From: Anaerolineae bacterium
Lineage (GTDB): Bacteria; Chloroflexota; Anaerolineae; 4572-78; J111
Assembly: GCA_023151115.1 (NCBI GenBank)
Contig: JAKLJP010000018.1
Span: 62,001 to 126,000, forward strand
DNA length: 64,000 bases
Reading direction: 5' to 3'
Both the position numbers and the translations under genes were made by a program. Positions 63,293-64,000 of this stretch are shown here, one piece after another. The notes below the pieces were generated by a model. That model was not told the origin of the DNA, did no database searches, and was given only the letters and a program-made list of their open reading frames with translations. Position 1 is the first letter of the stretch; each line of letters begins with the position of its first letter.

Positions 63293-64000
63293 ATGAAAAA
63301 CTCCCCCCTCCCCCGCCTTGACCAACACCCCGCCTTGCGCGAGCAGTTGCGCCCCTACTGCCGCCTTGCGCCGGGCCAAATTTGGACCGACCCCACCGGC
63401 CGCCACCGAGTCGGCTGCCTGGACGCTGCCAGCCCCGCTGCTGTGGACCAGCTTATGGCCGGCGCTACGGCAACCCTGGCGATCCACGACCCGCCCTACA
63501 ACTTGGTGGCCTTTGAGCAGCGCGAACTGGCCGCCTATATCGAGTGGTGCCGCCAGTGGGTCGAACACACCGCCGCCGTACTGGCCCCGGACAGTTCGCT
63601 CTATATCTGGCTGGGGGCCGACCAGAAGCACGACTTTCAACCCCTGCCCGACTTTATGTTGATGATGCGCCAGACCGGCTTCAAAAGCCGCAGCTTCATT
63701 ACCATGCGTAACCAGCGCGGCTACGGCACGCCCAAAAATTGGATGGCGGTGCGGCAGGAGCTGCTCTACTACACCCAGGGCCGGCCCGTTTTCAATGTTG
63801 AAGCCGAATACACCGGCATCCCCAAAATTCTGCGCGGCTACTACAAAACGGTCAACGGCAAGCGGACGGAAAACACCGAGCGCGGTAAGTCACCCCATAT
63901 CCGGGCCGGCAACATCTGGGTAGACCTCCAGCAGGTCTTTTACCGGCTGGAAGAGAACGTCAACGGCTGCTACGCCCAAAAACCGCTCAAAAGCTGCGAG
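63293..64000 (+). CDS. DNA methyltransferase, N4/N6 type (cut at window end)
   Basis: 236 residues visible, open at the right edge. The catalytic motif IV is DPPYN (AIHDPPYNLVAF), typical of N6-adenine or N4-cytosine methylases. A stretch SSLYIWLGADQKHDF and, later, a possible motif near YAQKPLKSCE, which resembles the (Q/E)KP segment at the start of motif X-I of the beta class, point to the DNA_methylase N-4/N-6 family with catalytic region first. No restriction enzyme gene is visible. The start ATG follows a non-coding stretch with little Shine-Dalgarno signal. Confidence 0.8.
   Translation, partial: MKNSPLPRLDQHPALREQLRPYCRLAPGQIWTDPTGRHRVGCLDAASPAAVDQLMAGATATLAIHDPPYNLVAFEQRELAAYIEWCRQWVEHTAAVLAPDSSLYIWLGADQKHDFQPLPDFMLMMRQTGFKSRSFITMRNQRGYGTPKNWMAVRQELLYYTQGRPVFNVEAEYTGIPKILRGYYKTVNGKRTENTERGKSPHIRAGNIWVDLQQVFYRLEENVNGCYAQKPLKSCE

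Overview
The window looks like a chromosomal segment of a Chloroflexota bacterium, probably from the Anaerolineae or Caldilineae side of the phylum. This is an inference from gene content: many GT-C type membrane glycosyltransferases, a Tad pilus locus with no secretin, a PP2C-like protein carrying an NBR1-type Ig domain, a DUF2079 protein, and very many short tandem repeats with 7-8 nt units. No CRISPR array, rRNA, convincing tRNA or prophage was seen.

Layout. 1-2.5 kb (+): ssb, then a translin-family gene followed 1 nt later by a two-gene, membrane-anchored Cas4-like nuclease. 2.5-5.4 kb: two tandem receiver-Roadblock proteins (-), an OsmC protein (+), a small unknown gene (-). 5.5-17 kb (+): four large polytopic proteins (one with a C-terminal ILEI/FAM3-like domain, one DUF2079, two GT39-like) with a cyclic-nucleotide-binding coiled-coil protein among them. 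17.1-20.8 kb (+): a RelE-type toxin-antitoxin pair, a lipoprotein, two GT2 glycosyltransferases. 20.7-23.2 kb (-): unknown gene, long HPF, ComF, DUF192. 23.2-40.7 kb (-): Tad locus, read from a near-consensus promoter at 40838-40867: giant TadE-like protein, BNR-repeat secreted protein, membrane protein, TadG with VWA motifs, TadE, CpaB, TadZ/CpaE, TadA, TadB, TadC. 41.1-44.1 kb (-): histidine kinase, NarL-type regulator, and a second kinase whose phosphoacceptor His is replaced. 44.4-58.1 kb (-): nine glycosyltransferase genes (GT39-like, GT87-like, one GT2), several overlapping. 58.2-60.6 kb (-): PP2C-like/NBR1-Ig membrane protein. 60.9-64 kb (+): HAD hydrolase, GCS2-type ligase, and a DNA methyltransferase cut by the window end.

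How it fits together. Most of the window serves the cell surface: building lipid-linked glycans (GT2 for activated sugar lipids, GT-C enzymes to transfer them) and building a Tad-type pilus or adhesin apparatus, with a DegS/NarL-like two-component group just upstream that may control it. The ssb-translin-Cas4-like group is a separate nucleic-acid module and the most novel-looking gene set.

Repeats are the other main theme. Tandem arrays of 7-8 nt units, often arranged as inverted pairs, lie between genes and, strikingly, in frame inside linkers and loops of glycosyltransferase and phosphatase-like genes. There are also two short elements with inverted ends and 8-bp direct flanking repeats (11743-11912 and 60794-60891), which look like MITEs.
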